The notes under the pieces are model-generated. The model searched no databases. It worked only from the letters and a program-made list of their open reading frames with translations, and had not been told where the DNA came from. From the IMG/VR virus record IMGVR_UViG_3300035070_003426, positions 1 through 35,878 of that record: DNA of 35,878 nt, one strand, 5' to 3'. Shown here piece by piece: positions 15,808 to 23,112 of the stretch; position 1 is the stretch's first letter; every line of letters begins with the position of its first letter. The DNA is from a virus. The translations under genes were made by a program, and so were the position numbers.

Positions 15808-16023
15808 ATGGAAATGTTTACTGAACCTTCTGGATTGTGGGCTATATTAATTGCAATTGTTATCTTTCTTATGGGAAGACATCATGGACGTAAAATTGGT
15901 GTGATTAATGCAACTGATGTGATACTACAACAATTAGAAGAATTGAAATTCATACAAGTTAAAAGCCGTCGGACATTAGAAAACGGTGACCAACAAGTAG
16001 AATACAAACGTTTCGATGAATAG
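15808..16023 (+). CDS. Small single-TM protein
   Basis: This encodes 71 residues: one N-terminal membrane segment (LWAILIAIVIFLMG), a basic GRHHGRKIG stop-transfer sequence, and a soluble helical tail. A TAGGAG site precedes the ATG and a promoter lies at 15759. It overlaps the next gene by 8 nt. Function unknown. Confidence 0.6.
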   Translation: MEMFTEPSGLWAILIAIVIFLMGRHHGRKIGVINATDVILQQLEELKFIQVKSRRTLENGDQQVEYKRFDE

Positions 16024-16207
16024 TTTTAATTATAAATCGATATCTGATGTACCCGATTTTTTAATTAAATTAATCAAAGAACTGAAACCAATAAATGAAA
16101 AACATACAATTACTATATTTGAAGTAAATGATATGCTAAATGAGTTATGTATAGATGATATGGATAAATGGCCTCATGAGGATAGTGGCTCAGATAGAAT
16201 GGATTAA
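16016..16207 (+). CDS. Small soluble protein of unknown function
   Basis: This encodes 63 residues overlapping the preceding gene by 8 nt. It is acidic and helical with no motif. The next gene begins 4 nt after its stop. An overlapping reading of the +2 frame from 16155 was not preferred. Confidence 0.5.
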   Translation: MNSFNYKSISDVPDFLIKLIKELKPINEKHTITIFEVNDMLNELCIDDMDKWPHEDSGSDRMD

Positions 16208-16211
16208 TCAT

Positions 16212-16469
16212 ATGATAGATAAAAAAATAGATGCTGTAGTGTATGGACTTGATGATGCGAGTCCATTAGAATTAAAATCAGCATTGAGAAAACGTAAACG
16301 TATGTGGAGAGGACTAATGTTCAAATTGAACATTATTATTATCTTACTTGTTGCAAATCTATTTGCTACTCTATCAATTGATGTTATCACATGGCTCACA
16401 ACAGACGCATTAAATACTGTAATCGAACTTTGGTATACATTAGTTGATTTCTTCAAATCATTACTATAA
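16212..16469 (+). CDS. Small membrane protein with probable TM segments
   Basis: This encodes 85 residues. A basic stretch (LRKRKRMWRG) precedes a hydrophobic segment LMFKLNIIIILLVANLFATL, and a second amphipathic to hydrophobic region follows (LNTVIELWYTLVDFFKSLL). The ATG at 16212 is preferred over 16155 because it starts just after the stop of the preceding gene. No family is recognised. Confidence 0.55.
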   Translation: MIDKKIDAVVYGLDDASPLELKSALRKRKRMWRGLMFKLNIIIILLVANLFATLSIDVITWLTTDALNTVIELWYTLVDFFKSLL

Positions 16470-16480
16470 TAGGTAATAAA

Positions 16481-16711
16481 ATGGCTCTCTATAATTTAAC
16501 ACACGAACAGTGCCAAATGATGGATGCTATCTGGCAATTAGAAACACCCGACCAAATGAGAGATTTCAAAGATTCACTATTATATAGTGAACAATTAATG
16601 TTCGAAACTCTGGTTCAAATGCTGCTAGAAGATACATTAGATAGTCAAACGTTAGATAAAACCTCGTTAGCAAAAATAATGCTCGCAGATATTGGTGTAA
16701 AATGTATGTAA
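16481..16711 (+). CDS. Small helical protein of unknown function
   Basis: This encodes 76 residues, acidic and all-helical (THEQCQMMDAIWQLETPDQM). It starts 11 nt after the preceding stop with a TAGG site and overlaps the next small gene by 10 nt. No domain is recognised. Confidence 0.55.
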   Translation: MALYNLTHEQCQMMDAIWQLETPDQMRDFKDSLLYSEQLMFETLVQMLLEDTLDSQTLDKTSLAKIMLADIGVKCM

Positions 16712-16833
16712 TAACAGGAACTGTAAACGGTAAAACTATAAGTCGTTCATTTGATTGTCTATTTGATGCTATAGAATATCGTGACGATTTAGATGCTCAT
16801 TATATTCCATTAACTTTCAAAAAGGTACAGTAA
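16702..16833 (+). CDS. Very small protein of unknown function
   Basis: This frame encodes 43 residues, MYVITGTVNGKTISRSFDCL onwards, overlapping the previous gene by 10 nt and the next by one base (TAATG). The two-strand, one-helix pattern (VITGTVNGKTISRSF then DAIEYRDDLD) resembles other tiny beta-alpha phage proteins. Support is the perfect chaining. Confidence 0.5.
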   Translation: MYVITGTVNGKTISRSFDCLFDAIEYRDDLDAHYIPLTFKKVQ

Positions 16834-17156
16834 TGCTAGATTCGCATGCAGCAAAAATCTTTGCCAATAATATTAACATGATGGTGCCGTGGTATCTAAT
16901 GGCAGCATATGCATATTACAAAGATGATAATCCTATTTTTAGCGACAGTTTCTTTGATGAAATGGGAAAAACAATGCTAAGTGTATGGGATGATATCAAT
17001 CACTTTCATAAAGAATTAATTAACCCGGATGACTTACGGGCAGGTACATACTTGGGCAATTATCCAGCAAGAGTAGAAGGTGGGCTACAGAGTGTTAGAC
17101 AAACATACTATACTAAGTCGGGCACCGTGCGAAAAAGAATAACAATAAAAGATTAA
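16833..17156 (+). CDS. Conserved-looking protein of unknown function
   Basis: This encodes 107 residues. The segment YAYYKDDNPIFSDSFFDEMGKTML resembles the N-terminal subdomain of NAD-dependent DNA ligase (Y-Y-x-x-D-x-P-x-x-S-D-x-x-Y-D-x-L), which binds NMN, but nothing else of a ligase is present. The later part (AGTYLGNYPARVEGGL) looks conserved. I recall similar unknowns in marine T4-like phages. The ligase resemblance is weak and should not be taken as a function. Confidence 0.6.
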   Translation: MLDSHAAKIFANNINMMVPWYLMAAYAYYKDDNPIFSDSFFDEMGKTMLSVWDDINHFHKELINPDDLRAGTYLGNYPARVEGGLQSVRQTYYTKSGTVRKRITIKD

Positions 17157-17167
17157 AATGATAGACA

Positions 17168-17196
17168 TTGACAACAAAATGAAAATGTGTTATACT
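17168..17196 (+). promoter_or_regulatory. Sigma70-type promoter for the clamp-loader unit
   Basis: TTGACA (17168-17173), 17 bp, TATACT (17191-17196). There is no CGAATCA word. The leader to the TTG start at 17313 would be about 110 nt, which is long enough for translational control. Confidence 0.7.
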
Positions 17197-17312
17197 TAAT
17201 ACAATTAAAACAGAATTTAGATTAAATGCTTGGTGTACTAGAGTAAAAGACAAACAGTTTGGCGATGCAGCGATTAACGGTGCTAATCACGGCAAAAAAT
17301 ACGGAGAATAAC

Positions 17313-18245
17313 TTGAAAGAATTATGGGTAGAAAAGTATCGTCCGAATACAACAAAAGAGTATGTGTTTCGGGACGAGAAACAAAAGCGTCAAGTTAAAT
17401 CTTGGGTAGATAGTGGTGCAATTCCACATCTATTATTCAGTGGCGCAGCAGGAACAGGTAAAACTACACTTGCAAAAGTTCTACTAAATGAACTTGGCGT
17501 TGATGGCGGCGATATCATGATTATTAATGCGTCAAACGAAAATAATGTAGATACAATGAGAACTAAAATTAATGGGTTTGCTAGTAGTTTGCCTTTCGGC
17601 GGCGACTTTAAATATGTTCTATTGGATGAAGCTGATTATCTATCTCCTAGTGCGCAAGCAATCTTGCGTAATATGATGGAAGCATTCTCTATGACTTGCA
17701 GGTTTATTCTTACTTGTAATTATCCTAATAAAGTAATTCCAGCGATTCATTCACGGTGTCAAGGATATCATATTGAGAAATTAGATGAACAAGAATTTGC
17801 AGCAAGGGTAGCAACTATTCTTATCAATGAAGGTATTGATTTGGATATTGATACACTAGATATCTACGTTAAATCAGCATATCCAGATTTGCGTAAATGT
17901 ATTAATATGGTTCAACAATCTATTGTAGATAATAAATTACAACAGCCTGGACAAGGCGAGAGTGGTGAAAGTGATTGGGTATTAGAATATGTTGCACTGT
18001 TTCAGATTGGTAAGATTGCAGATGCACGTAAACTAATTGTTTCTAAAGCACAAGCACAAGAGTATGAAGGTGTATACCGAAAGTTATATGAAAATCTAAT
18101 ATGGTTTGGCGAAGATGATATTACGCAAGGTCGTGCGTTAATTTGTATTCGGGATGGCCTTGTCAATCATGCACTTGTAGCAGATCCAGAAATTAATCTT
18201 AGTGCAACTCTATTGGAATTACAGCATATTGGCAATAATAATTAA
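17313..18245 (+). CDS. Sliding-clamp loader ATPase (gp44/RFC-small-subunit-like)
   Basis: This 310-residue AAA+ ATPase loads the phage sliding clamp onto primer-template DNA. It begins MKELWVEKYRP, the classic RFC/gp44 box. It has Walker A GAAGTGKT (residues 44-51), Walker B YVLLDEADYL, sensor-1 ILTCNYPNK and the SRC arginine-finger motif in HSRCQGYHI. T4 gp44 is 319 residues. The start is a TTG at 17313 with CGGAG 6 nt upstream; an in-frame TTG at 17259 would add 18 unrelated residues and lacks a good ribosome site. No gp62-like small subunit or sliding clamp is recognised next to it. Confidence 0.88.
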   Translation: MKELWVEKYRPNTTKEYVFRDEKQKRQVKSWVDSGAIPHLLFSGAAGTGKTTLAKVLLNELGVDGGDIMIINASNENNVDTMRTKINGFASSLPFGGDFKYVLLDEADYLSPSAQAILRNMMEAFSMTCRFILTCNYPNKVIPAIHSRCQGYHIEKLDEQEFAARVATILINEGIDLDIDTLDIYVKSAYPDLRKCINMVQQSIVDNKLQQPGQGESGESDWVLEYVALFQIGKIADARKLIVSKAQAQEYEGVYRKLYENLIWFGEDDITQGRALICIRDGLVNHALVADPEINLSATLLELQHIGNNN

Positions 18246-18665
18246 ATGGAACACCCAGAGAAATACCAACCTAAAATAATTATCGCAGATTTAGATTATG
18301 ATTCTTACCTTTTGCAATTACACCGTGAAATAGTTGCAAATAAAATAGCAGAAGACCAGGATAATCCCAATCCTTTTCGTGGTAATATTGTAGAAGATAA
18401 TATAAAAATAATTGTCAACGATACAAATGACTTGTATTATGTATTAAAACATTTCGAAAAAAAGATTGATCTTGGAATATACGAATATGTTATAATTGGT
18501 GACCCACACGTACTGGGTTATAAATATGATACATTGCAAAGTATGTGCAGAGACATGAAATATCATACAAAGATAATTCAAATAAAGGACTGGATTATTT
18601 GCTTGATAAATATAAAAGATAATAATAAATTAATAATTAAAGATAATAAATTGGCAGTAATATAA
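18246..18665 (+). CDS. Protein of unknown function next to the clamp loader
   Basis: This encodes 139 residues beginning immediately after the clamp-loader stop. It looks alpha/beta (KIIIADLDYDSYLLQLHREI, then YEYVIIGDPHVLGYKYDTL) and might have a flavodoxin- or receiver-like layout, but no motif is decisive. In T4 the gene after gp44 is the small clamp-loader subunit gp62; I see no similarity to it, and this protein is shorter. Confidence 0.55.
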   Translation: MEHPEKYQPKIIIADLDYDSYLLQLHREIVANKIAEDQDNPNPFRGNIVEDNIKIIVNDTNDLYYVLKHFEKKIDLGIYEYVIIGDPHVLGYKYDTLQSMCRDMKYHTKIIQIKDWIICLINIKDNNKLIIKDNKLAVI

Positions 18666-18666
18666 C

Positions 18667-19008
18667 ATGGCAAAAAATGCATACATTGTTCTGGTTCATA
18701 AATTTAGACCAGCAGCTGGTGAAAATACATCAATGAAAGATTTTCTTAATAAAGGGAATTGGGAAATGTTCGAGGAAGTATTTTTTGTTACTCGAATTAG
18801 AAAACGTTGGTGGCAAGAAGCAACTACTATTATAAATATTACTAGTGGGAAAATAGAAACAAATAGAAGTGACACACGTGAATATAAAGATATTATGCAG
18901 CATGTTATAATAACATATCCAACGCATTACAATAATTTTCTAAAAGAATGTAAAGATGAAGGACTTGTTATGAAGGGCCGCCAAACACAAGATAGTGGAG
19001 AATTTTAG
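18667..19008 (+). CDS. Protein of unknown function
   Basis: This encodes 113 residues with a beta-rich N-terminus (AYIVLVHKFRPAAG) and conserved-looking aromatic residues (RIRKRWWQEATTI). It has no known domain. Its TAG stop overlaps the GTG start of the next gene by one base. Confidence 0.55.
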   Translation: MAKNAYIVLVHKFRPAAGENTSMKDFLNKGNWEMFEEVFFVTRIRKRWWQEATTIINITSGKIETNRSDTREYKDIMQHVIITYPTHYNNFLKECKDEGLVMKGRQTQDSGEF

Positions 19009-19457
19009 TGAGTAGAATTGCAGATTTACATGAGGCGCGCAAACTAAAAATGCCATTATGCAAACGTATGGGAAAAATATCATCTAATACAGAAAAATTT
19101 ATTAGAAAAATGATTTTGGTTGATAATTACTCTAATATTGAAGAGATTAAAAAAGATATTCAAGGCGTGCTACAGACTGTTGTTTCTGATATTAAAACAT
19201 ACTCAGAGGAGACTGATTATAATATTTCGTACCGGAATACACAAGAAATTCTGAATATATCATCTATATTTATTATAAATGTATCTCCTATAGCAGAGCC
19301 AGTAATAAATATTGAGAATGAAAGCTTTGATTTAGGTAAAAATATCATAACATTTATTAATCATAGATACGCATATGATATTTTGCATAATGCAAAAAGT
19401 AACACAATGCTTTTAACTGGGATGTTTGATTGGGACGTTAATAAACACGCAGATTAA
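19008..19457 (+). CDS. Protein of unknown function
   Basis: This encodes 149 residues from a GTG start overlapping the previous stop. The N-terminus is basic (MSRIADLHEARKLKMPLCKR) and the rest is mixed alpha/beta without motifs. It lies in the clamp-loader operon. Function unknown. Confidence 0.55.
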   Translation: MSRIADLHEARKLKMPLCKRMGKISSNTEKFIRKMILVDNYSNIEEIKKDIQGVLQTVVSDIKTYSEETDYNISYRNTQEILNISSIFIINVSPIAEPVINIENESFDLGKNIITFINHRYAYDILHNAKSNTMLLTGMFDWDVNKHAD

Positions 19458-19469
19458 AGATGATAGCCA

Positions 19470-19760
19470 ATGAATTTAGACTTACACGGATTAACAGTAC
19501 ATAATGCTTGGCAAAAATATAGAAGTCATACACGATTATGCTATTACAATCAAGTTAAAAAAATTACAGTTATAACCGGACACGGTATTATGTCAACTGA
19601 ATTTACAGGTTGGGTAAATGCAGATCCCTATGCAATTAAATGTGAACGATTGGATCCAAATACAGGTGCTTGGAGAGTATACATTCGTAAATCCTCTTCT
19701 AAACCCATCAACCGTGAACCTGTTAATTTATTAAATCTATATAAAAAGTTTCAGAAATGA
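19470..19760 (+). CDS. Stand-alone Smr-domain protein
   Basis: This 96-residue protein is essentially one Smr (small MutS-related) domain. Visible motifs are LDLHGLTVHNAW at residues 3-14 and ITVITGHGIMS near residue 30 (the D-L-H-G and T-G-H-G signatures), followed by GAWRVYIRK. Smr domains are nicking endonucleases or RNases, for example acting on branched DNA (MutS2) or collided-ribosome mRNA (SmrB). A phage copy next to replication genes could act on either. It overlaps the next gene as ATGA. Confidence 0.8.
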   Translation: MNLDLHGLTVHNAWQKYRSHTRLCYYNQVKKITVITGHGIMSTEFTGWVNADPYAIKCERLDPNTGAWRVYIRKSSSKPINREPVNLLNLYKKFQK

Positions 19761-20095
19761 TTTTACCCATACCAAAAATATCTACTACCAGAATACCAAC
19801 AACACCGTATAACATATCATATTATGAACCAATGCACAATTGGGAAATAAAAAAGAAATATGCTATATTGCCCCAAATTTTGTGGGAATATGAAGACAGC
19901 ACCAGTGTGATACATAGTATGATACCAGATGATTATAGAGTATTCATACACACCAATAATATTATATGGTTAGATTACTATTATGAAATAGTTGCATATA
20001 CTAGAAATTCTATAAACCCGACCAGAAATAGAACTAAAAATACTAAAAAAACTTTTGCAGTTGACGAATATTATTATCTTCAAAAACTTTTATGA
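19757..20095 (+). CDS. Protein of unknown function
   Basis: This encodes 112 residues, Tyr- and Ile-rich and beta-like (YRVFIHTNNIIWLDYYYEIV), starting in an ATGA overlap with the Smr gene. No motif is recognised. Confidence 0.55.
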   Translation: MILPIPKISTTRIPTTPYNISYYEPMHNWEIKKKYAILPQILWEYEDSTSVIHSMIPDDYRVFIHTNNIIWLDYYYEIVAYTRNSINPTRNRTKNTKKTFAVDEYYYLQKLL

Positions 20096-20146
20096 TTATA
20101 AAAATTAAATAAATATATTAAATATATTATTAAGGGTGATATTGGG

Positions 20147-20746
20147 ATGGATGATAGTGCAGAGGATTTTGTGTGGTATAATATTGATCCCAATGATATT
20201 TGGGGCTTAGATAAACTAATATTATCACGCAAATTGGGATATACGTGTGGGCCAGTTGGACTTAACGTTCCCAAGCCAGGTAATTATATTGTCAGACCTT
20301 GTATTAACATGTTGGGATTGGGTCTTGGTGCACAAAAGGTATGGATAGAAGATGAAACACTTGATTTGCCCATTGGACACTTTTGGTGTGAATTCTTTGA
20401 AGGTAGGCATTTCAGTATCGACTATTATAACGGTACACAATTTTTATGTGTCGAAGGTACAAAACCAGACAATACTTTTATTAAATGGCGTTCCTGGAGA
20501 AGAAATGATATTAGATTACCATTTCCAGAAATTCTAAGAGAACTATTGCCACGTAACCCATGGATGAATTGTGAGTTCATAGGAGATAAATTAATAGAAG
20601 TACATTATCGAAAAAATGAGGACTTTACTGGTAATATAAATCATTTTATTCCAGTCTGGCAAGGCGAATCAACAGAGCCACCTCCAGGATATACATATCG
20701 TGCATACCCGGATGTGCATGGAAGAATTGGTGCATTTGTAAAATAA
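20147..20746 (+). CDS. Conserved marine-phage-type protein of unknown function
   Basis: This encodes 199 residues. Distinctive segments are CGPVGLNVPKPGNYIVRPC, LGAQKVWIED, GHFWCEFFEGRHFSIDYY and NCEFIGDKLIEVHYRKNEDF. The alternation of glycine-rich beta strands and the final E-F-I-G-x-K-L-I-E-V-H-x-R-x-N segment is reminiscent of the metal-binding end of ATP-grasp enzymes, but I cannot place it with confidence. I recall homologues of unknown function in marine T4-like phages. An AAGGGTGA ribosome site precedes the ATG. Confidence 0.6.
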   Translation: MDDSAEDFVWYNIDPNDIWGLDKLILSRKLGYTCGPVGLNVPKPGNYIVRPCINMLGLGLGAQKVWIEDETLDLPIGHFWCEFFEGRHFSIDYYNGTQFLCVEGTKPDNTFIKWRSWRRNDIRLPFPEILRELLPRNPWMNCEFIGDKLIEVHYRKNEDFTGNINHFIPVWQGESTEPPPGYTYRAYPDVHGRIGAFVK

Positions 20747-20758
20747 TTTATTTTTATA

Positions 20759-20787
20759 TTGACAAATGAAACGAATCACTGTATAAG
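20759..20787 (+). promoter_or_regulatory. CGAATCA-family promoter
   Basis: TTGACA (20759-20764), 17 bp, TATAAG (20782-20787); the spacer contains ACGAATCACT. It drives the unit starting at 20818. Confidence 0.8.
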
Positions 20788-20817
20788 TAAGTAGTAATCA
20801 GAAAGAGGAACTCAATT

Positions 20818-21186
20818 ATGAAATTTGCAGTATATCAAATCATTCTTTCAAAAGCAGATATCGCCGCTATTAATGCCGGTGAGGCAAACACTAAGTTTAC
20901 TGCTAAAACTAAAATGTCAATGGACTTTGATGGTCATAAAATTGCAGGCCTTGCTTATGATGCGGTTGAAGATAATCTCTATAGTCATGTGGCAAACATC
21001 ACTGCTGTAGACTACAATGATTGTTTTGAAGTTGGCAATATCGGGCCTGAAGCGAACATTGAGCGTCTTGGTCGCATGCAATCTCTGTCAGTTGGCGATG
21101 TTATTGTTAACGAGGATGGCACTTGTGCAGTGATTGCAAACAAGGGGTTTGTTGCTTTCTCACATAATCCCAAGATGGTGGCTTGA
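20818..21186 (+). CDS. YodL-like small protein
   Basis: This 122-residue protein begins KFAVYQIILSKADIAAINAG and later has EVGNIGPEANIERLGRMQSLSVGDVIV followed by a short beta hairpin ending NKGFVAF. The 'MxSxSVGDVIV' region is typical of a family of small phage and mobile-element proteins related to the YodL-like domain. Function is unknown. An AGAGGAA site precedes the ATG and a CGAATCA promoter lies 31 nt upstream, so it is likely early-expressed. Confidence 0.65.
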   Translation: MKFAVYQIILSKADIAAINAGEANTKFTAKTKMSMDFDGHKIAGLAYDAVEDNLYSHVANITAVDYNDCFEVGNIGPEANIERLGRMQSLSVGDVIVNEDGTCAVIANKGFVAFSHNPKMVA

Positions 21187-21187
21187 T

Positions 21188-21370
21188 ATGACAAAATTTA
21201 TTTTTAAGGCATATGATAATAGTGTAACACTTGAAGGGCCCACCGCTATTAAAGTGATGGAAGAAGCAAACCGCCAATTGTTATGGAATAATCCCCAATA
21301 TAAGCAAGGTACTTGGTATGATATATCCGATAACACATTTGTTTGGGTTGAAGGTAACTTTTTTGATTAA
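21188..21370 (+). CDS. Small protein of unknown function
   Basis: This encodes 60 residues starting 1 nt after the preceding stop. It is compact alpha/beta with many aromatic residues (NPQYKQGTWYDISDNTFVWV). The ATG at 21188 is preferred over an in-frame upstream codon at 21134, which would overlap the previous gene by 50 nt. Confidence 0.55.
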   Translation: MTKFIFKAYDNSVTLEGPTAIKVMEEANRQLLWNNPQYKQGTWYDISDNTFVWVEGNFFD

Positions 21371-21384
21371 TTAAGGAATAATAA

Positions 21385-21585
21385 ATGTATGATACAATCG
21401 CAGTTTTAACCAACACAATGAATAATAATAGTGTTGAAGTGGAGGCAGATAACATGCGTCCAAAAAAATCATTTGATGCTTACATTGCAACTAATAAAAT
21501 TAGAATGAATTGGAACGGTAAAATATATGTTGGCAATGCTCACGGTATGGAATTTATTTCTACTGGACCAAAAGAAATAAATTAG
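21385..21585 (+). CDS. Small protein of unknown function
   Basis: This encodes 66 residues with an AAGGAA ribosome site. It looks like a small beta protein (FDAYIATNKIRMNWNGKIYV). It is the last gene before the promoter at 21607. Confidence 0.55.
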   Translation: MYDTIAVLTNTMNNNSVEVEADNMRPKKSFDAYIATNKIRMNWNGKIYVGNAHGMEFISTGPKEIN

Positions 21586-21606
21586 AAGGAATATAAAATA
21601 AAAAGG

Positions 21607-21635
21607 TTGACATTATAAACGAATCACTATATAAA
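21607..21635 (+). promoter_or_regulatory. CGAATCA-family promoter (exact duplicate of the one at 22167)
   Basis: TTGACA (21607-21612), 17 bp, TATAAA (21630-21635); spacer with CGAATCAC. The surrounding 49 nt (21601-21649) are identical to 22161-22209. Confidence 0.85.
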
Positions 21636-21669
21636 GAATGTATAAGTTAGATAAAACGGAGATCACGAT

Positions 21670-21921
21670 ATGTTTAGAATCCCTAGTTTTTATAAGTTTG
21701 ATACTTCCTTTGAAGATGCCAAAACAGTAATGACTTCTTATGGTCGTGGTGATTTGCTTGAAGGTATGGAAGCAATGAATCGTGTATGGGATGAACATTG
21801 TGCTAGTTATAATTGTGACCATGCACACTTTGCTGATGACTCAGATTTTTACGAATACTATGAAGCAGAGGTAAATGCTTACAACAAAGTTTTCGAAACA
21901 ATGCAACCACTTTTCGTGTAA
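21670..21921 (+). CDS. Small acidic protein of unknown function
   Basis: This encodes 83 residues, acidic and aromatic (HAHFADDSDFYEYYEAEVNAY). A CGAATCA promoter lies directly upstream. It and the next gene (11 nt later) form a two-gene unit. No family is recognised; size and promoter fit an early host-takeover protein. Confidence 0.55.
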   Translation: MFRIPSFYKFDTSFEDAKTVMTSYGRGDLLEGMEAMNRVWDEHCASYNCDHAHFADDSDFYEYYEAEVNAYNKVFETMQPLFV

Positions 21922-21931
21922 GGAGAGACTG

Positions 21932-22162
21932 ATGAAAGAATTTATGAACAACCTATATGGTGCAACAGGTTCAGAAGTTAGTGGTTTCTACGCTGGAGTC
22001 CCTTTCCTAGGTACTATTACAGATACCCGTGCCAAGTATGGCGGAGACATTCAGGTCGTAGTCGAAGATGAAAATGGCACTATGACTTATCTCATTGACG
22101 GGGTTGCATTGATGGATGGTGGAGATGCAATATACGACAACTTGCATGTTTACTTCAAATAA
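21932..22162 (+). CDS. Small beta-rich protein of unknown function
   Basis: This encodes 76 residues from ATG 21932 with a strong AAGGAGA site (21920-21926). The protein reads as a small beta barrel (YAGVPFLGTITDTRAKYGG, then IQVVVEDENGTMTYLIDGV). In-frame codons upstream to 21875 overlap the previous gene and were not used. Confidence 0.6.
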   Translation: MKEFMNNLYGATGSEVSGFYAGVPFLGTITDTRAKYGGDIQVVVEDENGTMTYLIDGVALMDGGDAIYDNLHVYFK

Positions 22163-22166
22163 AAGG

Positions 22167-22195
22167 TTGACATTATAAACGAATCACTATATAAA
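22167..22195 (+). promoter_or_regulatory. CGAATCA-family promoter (duplicate)
   Basis: TTGACA (22167-22172), 17 bp, TATAAA (22190-22195); identical in sequence to the promoter at 21607, including flanks. It drives the gene at 22225. Confidence 0.85.
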
Positions 22196-22224
22196 GAATG
22201 TATAAGTTAAAAAAGGAGACCAAT

Positions 22225-22674
22225 ATGGGTCGTTCAGTTTCTACACCACGTGATGCAATCGTTGCTTACTATGATGTAACCGAACATGGTCACGGTTGGG
22301 ACGATGAAAATGATTGTGTTGACTATGACAACTTCTGTGAGTTTCAAGCAGGAGATGATTGGGACTATTTCAAAGAATGGATGGTTGAGAAGGCAACAGA
22401 ACTTTTCCCATCAATGTCAGAGTGTGAAGAATGGGTTGGCCGTGAAGACCTGGCAATCGCAGAGAACCAACTTGCTTACTTTGGTGTTAGTCAATACTGT
22501 GGCTCTGCAGCGGTTTGGATCATTGCTAAAGAAGACTATTATGGTAATGAGAACCCACTAGCAGAAAACTGGGTCAAGCAAATTACTAAAAAGTTTCACG
22601 CAAATTTTGGCGAGTTTAATCGTATTGGTGTTTTCTCCAACGGCGAAGCAGTTTATGAAAAGAAAGTTGCATAA
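22225..22674 (+). CDS. Acidic aromatic-rich phage protein of unknown function
   Basis: This encodes 149 residues from ATG 22225 with an AGGAGA site; an upstream in-frame codon at 22198 lies too close to the promoter. The N-terminus GRSVSTPRDAIVAYYDV is a pattern I recall from small unknown proteins in several phages. It is acidic with repeated aromatic residues (GDDWDYFKEWMVEKA). Codon choice looks less A/T-driven than in neighbouring metabolic genes. Confidence 0.65.
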   Translation: MGRSVSTPRDAIVAYYDVTEHGHGWDDENDCVDYDNFCEFQAGDDWDYFKEWMVEKATELFPSMSECEEWVGREDLAIAENQLAYFGVSQYCGSAAVWIIAKEDYYGNENPLAENWVKQITKKFHANFGEFNRIGVFSNGEAVYEKKVA

Positions 22675-22679
22675 ACTAC

Positions 22680-22708
22680 TTGACATCTGAAACGAATCAC
22701 TGTATAAA
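22680..22708 (+). promoter_or_regulatory. CGAATCA-family promoter
   Basis: TTGACA (22680-22685), 17 bp, TATAAA (22703-22708); spacer word ACGAATCACT. It drives the gene at 22737. Confidence 0.82.
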
Positions 22709-22736
22709 GTAAGTATAGTAAGAAACAAAGGATCGT

Positions 22737-23078
22737 ATGATGAAAAATGAAATCAACACACTGCTTGAAACAATCAAAAATGATTATTTTAACTGGTCAT
22801 CGCGCAACGGCACTAAAGAACTGTCTGAGCATAATGTAAAGATGATTGATGACTTTAACAATGGTCTCGAAATCAAAGAAGGTCAGAAGTATATCAAAGT
22901 TATTTCTAATCGTTCTGTTTGGGGTTTTATCGTTAAGTCTGAAAACGACAAGTTGTTTAAGAAAGGCGATATTCTGAAAGCTGCAGGTTACAATGCTCCT
23001 GCTCGTAACGCTGCACGTGGTAACATCATTGACGGTGGATATACTGTCCAGTGGACAGGCCCTTTATATTTGAAATAA
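22737..23078 (+). CDS. Small phage protein of unknown function
   Basis: This encodes 113 residues: a helical N-terminal part and a compact C-terminal domain with KYIKVISNRSVWGFIV, KGDILKAAGYNAPARNAARG and YTVQWTGPLYLK. The C-terminal part looks strongly conserved in character and I recall similar proteins in unrelated phages. ATG 22737 or 22740 are equally possible. A CGAATCA promoter sits directly upstream. Confidence 0.65.
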   Translation: MMKNEINTLLETIKNDYFNWSSRNGTKELSEHNVKMIDDFNNGLEIKEGQKYIKVISNRSVWGFIVKSENDKLFKKGDILKAAGYNAPARNAARGNIIDGGYTVQWTGPLYLK

Positions 23079-23099
23079 TAATAGTTTATTAGGATCAAT

Positions 23100-23107
23100 G
23101 ATAAATA
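23100..23107 (+). promoter_or_regulatory. T4-late-like octamer in leaderless geometry
   Basis: GATAAATA (23100-23107) followed by exactly 5 nt (TTATC) and the ATG at 23113. With T4 late spacing, transcription would begin at or next to the A of the ATG. The same 14 nt TAAATATTATCATG recur at 24632-24645. Confidence 0.55.
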
Positions 23108-23112
23108 TTATC

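Noticed and set aside
17259-17312. 18-codon extension of the clamp loader from a TTG at 17259
   Set aside because: The protein family begins with MKELWVEKYRP, which starts at the TTG at 17313 with CGGAG at proper spacing.
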